A stretch of 32,885 nucleotides of DNA, from positions 1 through 32,885 of the forward strand of contig CAJUFP010000048.1 in the NCBI GenBank assembly GCA_910585645.1. Reading direction: 5' to 3'. Of this stretch, positions 31,932-32,885 are shown piece by piece (the first letter of the stretch is position 1; every line of letters starts with the position of its first letter). Under the pieces are notes generated by a model that saw only the letters and a program-made list of their open reading frames with translations, had not been told where the DNA came from and searched no databases. Position numbers and translations under genes: made by a program. This DNA comes from an uncultured Hungatella sp. (GTDB lineage Bacteria > Bacillota > Clostridia > Lachnospirales > Lachnospiraceae).

Positions 31932-32366
31932 ATGGGAAAAATAATGATGATAATATTTGATGACATGGAAAAGGAAAAATCGGTTTTTCTTGATATAATA
32001 AGCTATATTATCAAGGAAAAACAAACTAAAACAGCAAATATTTTTTCTATGGGCAAGTCATTAGAATATGGTAACCTAGAGATTATACCAGCACAACGAA
32101 CAATTAAATTATATGGAAATAAAATAGAATTAACGAATTATGAATTTGAGATTCTTTATTTGATGGCCAAAAGTCCAGGACAGGTATTTTCAAAAGATCA
32201 AATCTATGAACGGGTATGGAGTCTGCCTTACCTGGGTGCAGAAGATAATGTGGTAAGTCTGATCCATAGAATCAGGAAGAAGATCGAACCTGATCCGGCG
32301 AGGCCAATTTATATTTTGACGGTATGGGGGATTGGTTATAAGTTTAATGGTGCGTTGGATGGATAA
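31932..32366 (+). CDS. Short winged-helix regulator with a vestigial receiver (cassette copy C)
   Basis: 144 residues. MGKIMMIIFDDMEKEKS begins a receiver-like strand that stops short; the rest is an OmpR-type winged helix (IELTNYEFEILYLMAKSPGQ, NVVSLIHRIRKKIEP, LTVWGIGYKFNGALDG). ATG 31932 aligns with the start of copy A; an upstream TTG at 31899 adds 11 residues without support. From about residue 75 the protein is almost identical to copy A, while the N-terminal part is not, which suggests gene conversion or domain exchange. Convergent XRE gene follows. Confidence 0.78.
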   Translation: MGKIMMIIFDDMEKEKSVFLDIISYIIKEKQTKTANIFSMGKSLEYGNLEIIPAQRTIKLYGNKIELTNYEFEILYLMAKSPGQVFSKDQIYERVWSLPYLGAEDNVVSLIHRIRKKIEPDPARPIYILTVWGIGYKFNGALDG

Positions 32367-32408
32367 TTGGTGTATCAAATACCCTTTTTAGGTATTCAAA
32401 CTTAAAAA

Positions 32409-32457
32409 AATAAGCAGCATTTGTCACAAAAACCGTTCCGTGACAAAGCTGCTTATT
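32409..32457. terminator. Bidirectional terminator between wHTH copy C and XRE
   Basis: AATAAGCAGC (32409-32418) pairs with GCTGCTTATT (32448-32457) and TTTGTCA (32420-32426) with TGACAAA (32441-32447), leaving one bulged base. It overlaps the XRE stop codon, as in copy A. Confidence 0.8.
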
Positions 32458-32704
32458 CTTTTCCCTCAATCCCCAAAAGATAATCCGAAGAAACATGAAA
32501 GTAGTTTGCAATTGCCACAATTTCATAATCCGGCACGAACCGCTTCCCCTGTTCAATCCTTAAAATCGTCAGATCCGTAAATTCAAACCCCTCCGTCTGC
32601 AGCCGTGCGGCAAGCATTTTCTGAGAAATCCCCTGGGCTTTCCGCAGTTCTTTCAGTCTTTTCCCAATAATATTCTTCGACTCACCATTCCAATAAATCT
32701 TCAT
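32453..32704 (-). CDS. XRE family helix-turn-helix regulator (cassette copy C)
   Basis: 83 residues from 32704, almost the same as the XRE protein at 22841-23092 (differences include KRLKEL for NKVKEL, ANYFHVSSDY for ASYFHVSADY). Helix-turn-helix within GISQKMLAARL...TILRIEQGKRF. An in-frame ATG at 32716 adds four residues but lacks a binding site. Two TTCTAAAGATGAA palindromes lie upstream at 32716-32731 and 32769-32785, the first overlapping its leader, so autoregulation is likely. Confidence 0.83.
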   Translation of the reverse strand: MKIYWNGESKNIIGKRLKELRKAQGISQKMLAARLQTEGFEFTDLTILRIEQGKRFVPDYEIVAIANYFHVSSDYLLGIEGKE

Positions 32705-32715
32705 TCCTTTCCCCA

Positions 32716-32785
32716 TTTCTAAAGATGAAGTATCTAAGATTGATTTTACCGAATCGAAATGCTAATATACTTCTAAAGATGAAGT
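32716..32785. promoter_or_regulatory. Paired candidate XRE operators
   Basis: TTTCTAAAGATGAAGT at 32716-32731 and ACTTC-TAAAGAT-GAAGT at 32769-32785, centres 53-54 bases apart, roughly five DNA turns. The second is a clean 5-bp inverted repeat. Both match the single site upstream of XRE copy A. The rest of the window to 32885 is AT-rich without a recognised gene. Confidence 0.5.
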
Positions 32786-32885
32786 TTTTAAAAATAACCA
32801 AATTTTATAAATTGGTTACAATAATTAAGGTACTATAATTGAGCAAATTTGAAATATTACCAAAATTAAAAAAAGTGGATAAAAA

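Overview
The window looks like a chromosomal or island segment of a gut Firmicute of the Lachnospiraceae (Clostridium cluster XIVa) type. The reasons are moderate GC content, strong AGGAGG-type ribosome binding sites, a DnaE-type polymerase, an AdaA-AlkA fusion, a beta-glucoside PTS, RpiR, Rrf2 and XRE regulators, and many short palindromic repeats. This assignment is inferred from gene content only. I saw no tRNA, rRNA, CRISPR array, transposase or integrase.

Layout. (1) 1-3106: a DnaE-family polymerase lacking its PHP domain, plus a small unknown protein. (2) 3107-3836: a decayed araC copy, a promoter and a hairpin-rich leader. (3) 3843-9683: a seven-gene alkylation-repair operon (AdaA-AlkA fusion, two tandem O6-alkylguanine alkyltransferases, DUF1848 protein, DUF5131 protein, Tag glycosylase, Tat-signal QueG-like Fe-S protein), facing an intact AraC regulator at 9694-10575. 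(4) 10711-11091: a DUF488 gene divergent from that AraC, ending directly at a palindromic MITE. (5) 11328-15950: a compact operon of ABM-fold monooxygenase, ABC exporter, fold-type III PLP decarboxylase and MalY-type C-S lyase, possibly a small-molecule pathway. (6) 15951-16357: a terminator and an array of hairpins, then a MATE exporter. (7) 17753-18446: a decayed wHTH cassette and a second MITE. (8) 18447-22223: MarR regulator, amino-acid permease, glutaredoxin-like protein, C-S lyase and RidA, a plausible sulfur amino-acid use operon. (9) 22332-23312: wHTH/XRE cassette and a dnaE remnant. (10) 23451-29354: RpiR, PTS IIBCA, 6-phospho-beta-glucosidase, degenerate cytidylate-kinase-like protein and a TauE exporter. 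(11) 29490-31872: Rrf2 divergent from two tandem SirTM-like sirtuins. (12) 31932-32785: another wHTH/XRE cassette.

Three themes stand out. First, the alkylation operon embeds two little-characterised proteins with radical-SAM-like CxxxCxxC motifs among five repair or repair-like genes; this is the best candidate for undescribed biology. Second, a module of a short winged-helix regulator and a convergent XRE gene, sharing a terminator hairpin, occurs three times in the same orientation (one copy broken) and separates self-contained metabolic blocks. Third, an AraC-type divergent promoter occurs before the ada operon, before DUF488 and, less clearly, before the MATE gene, although only one AraC gene survives; a shared regulon is possible. 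Small palindromes of several kinds are scattered through leaders, intergenic DNA and even the ABC transporter coding sequence.
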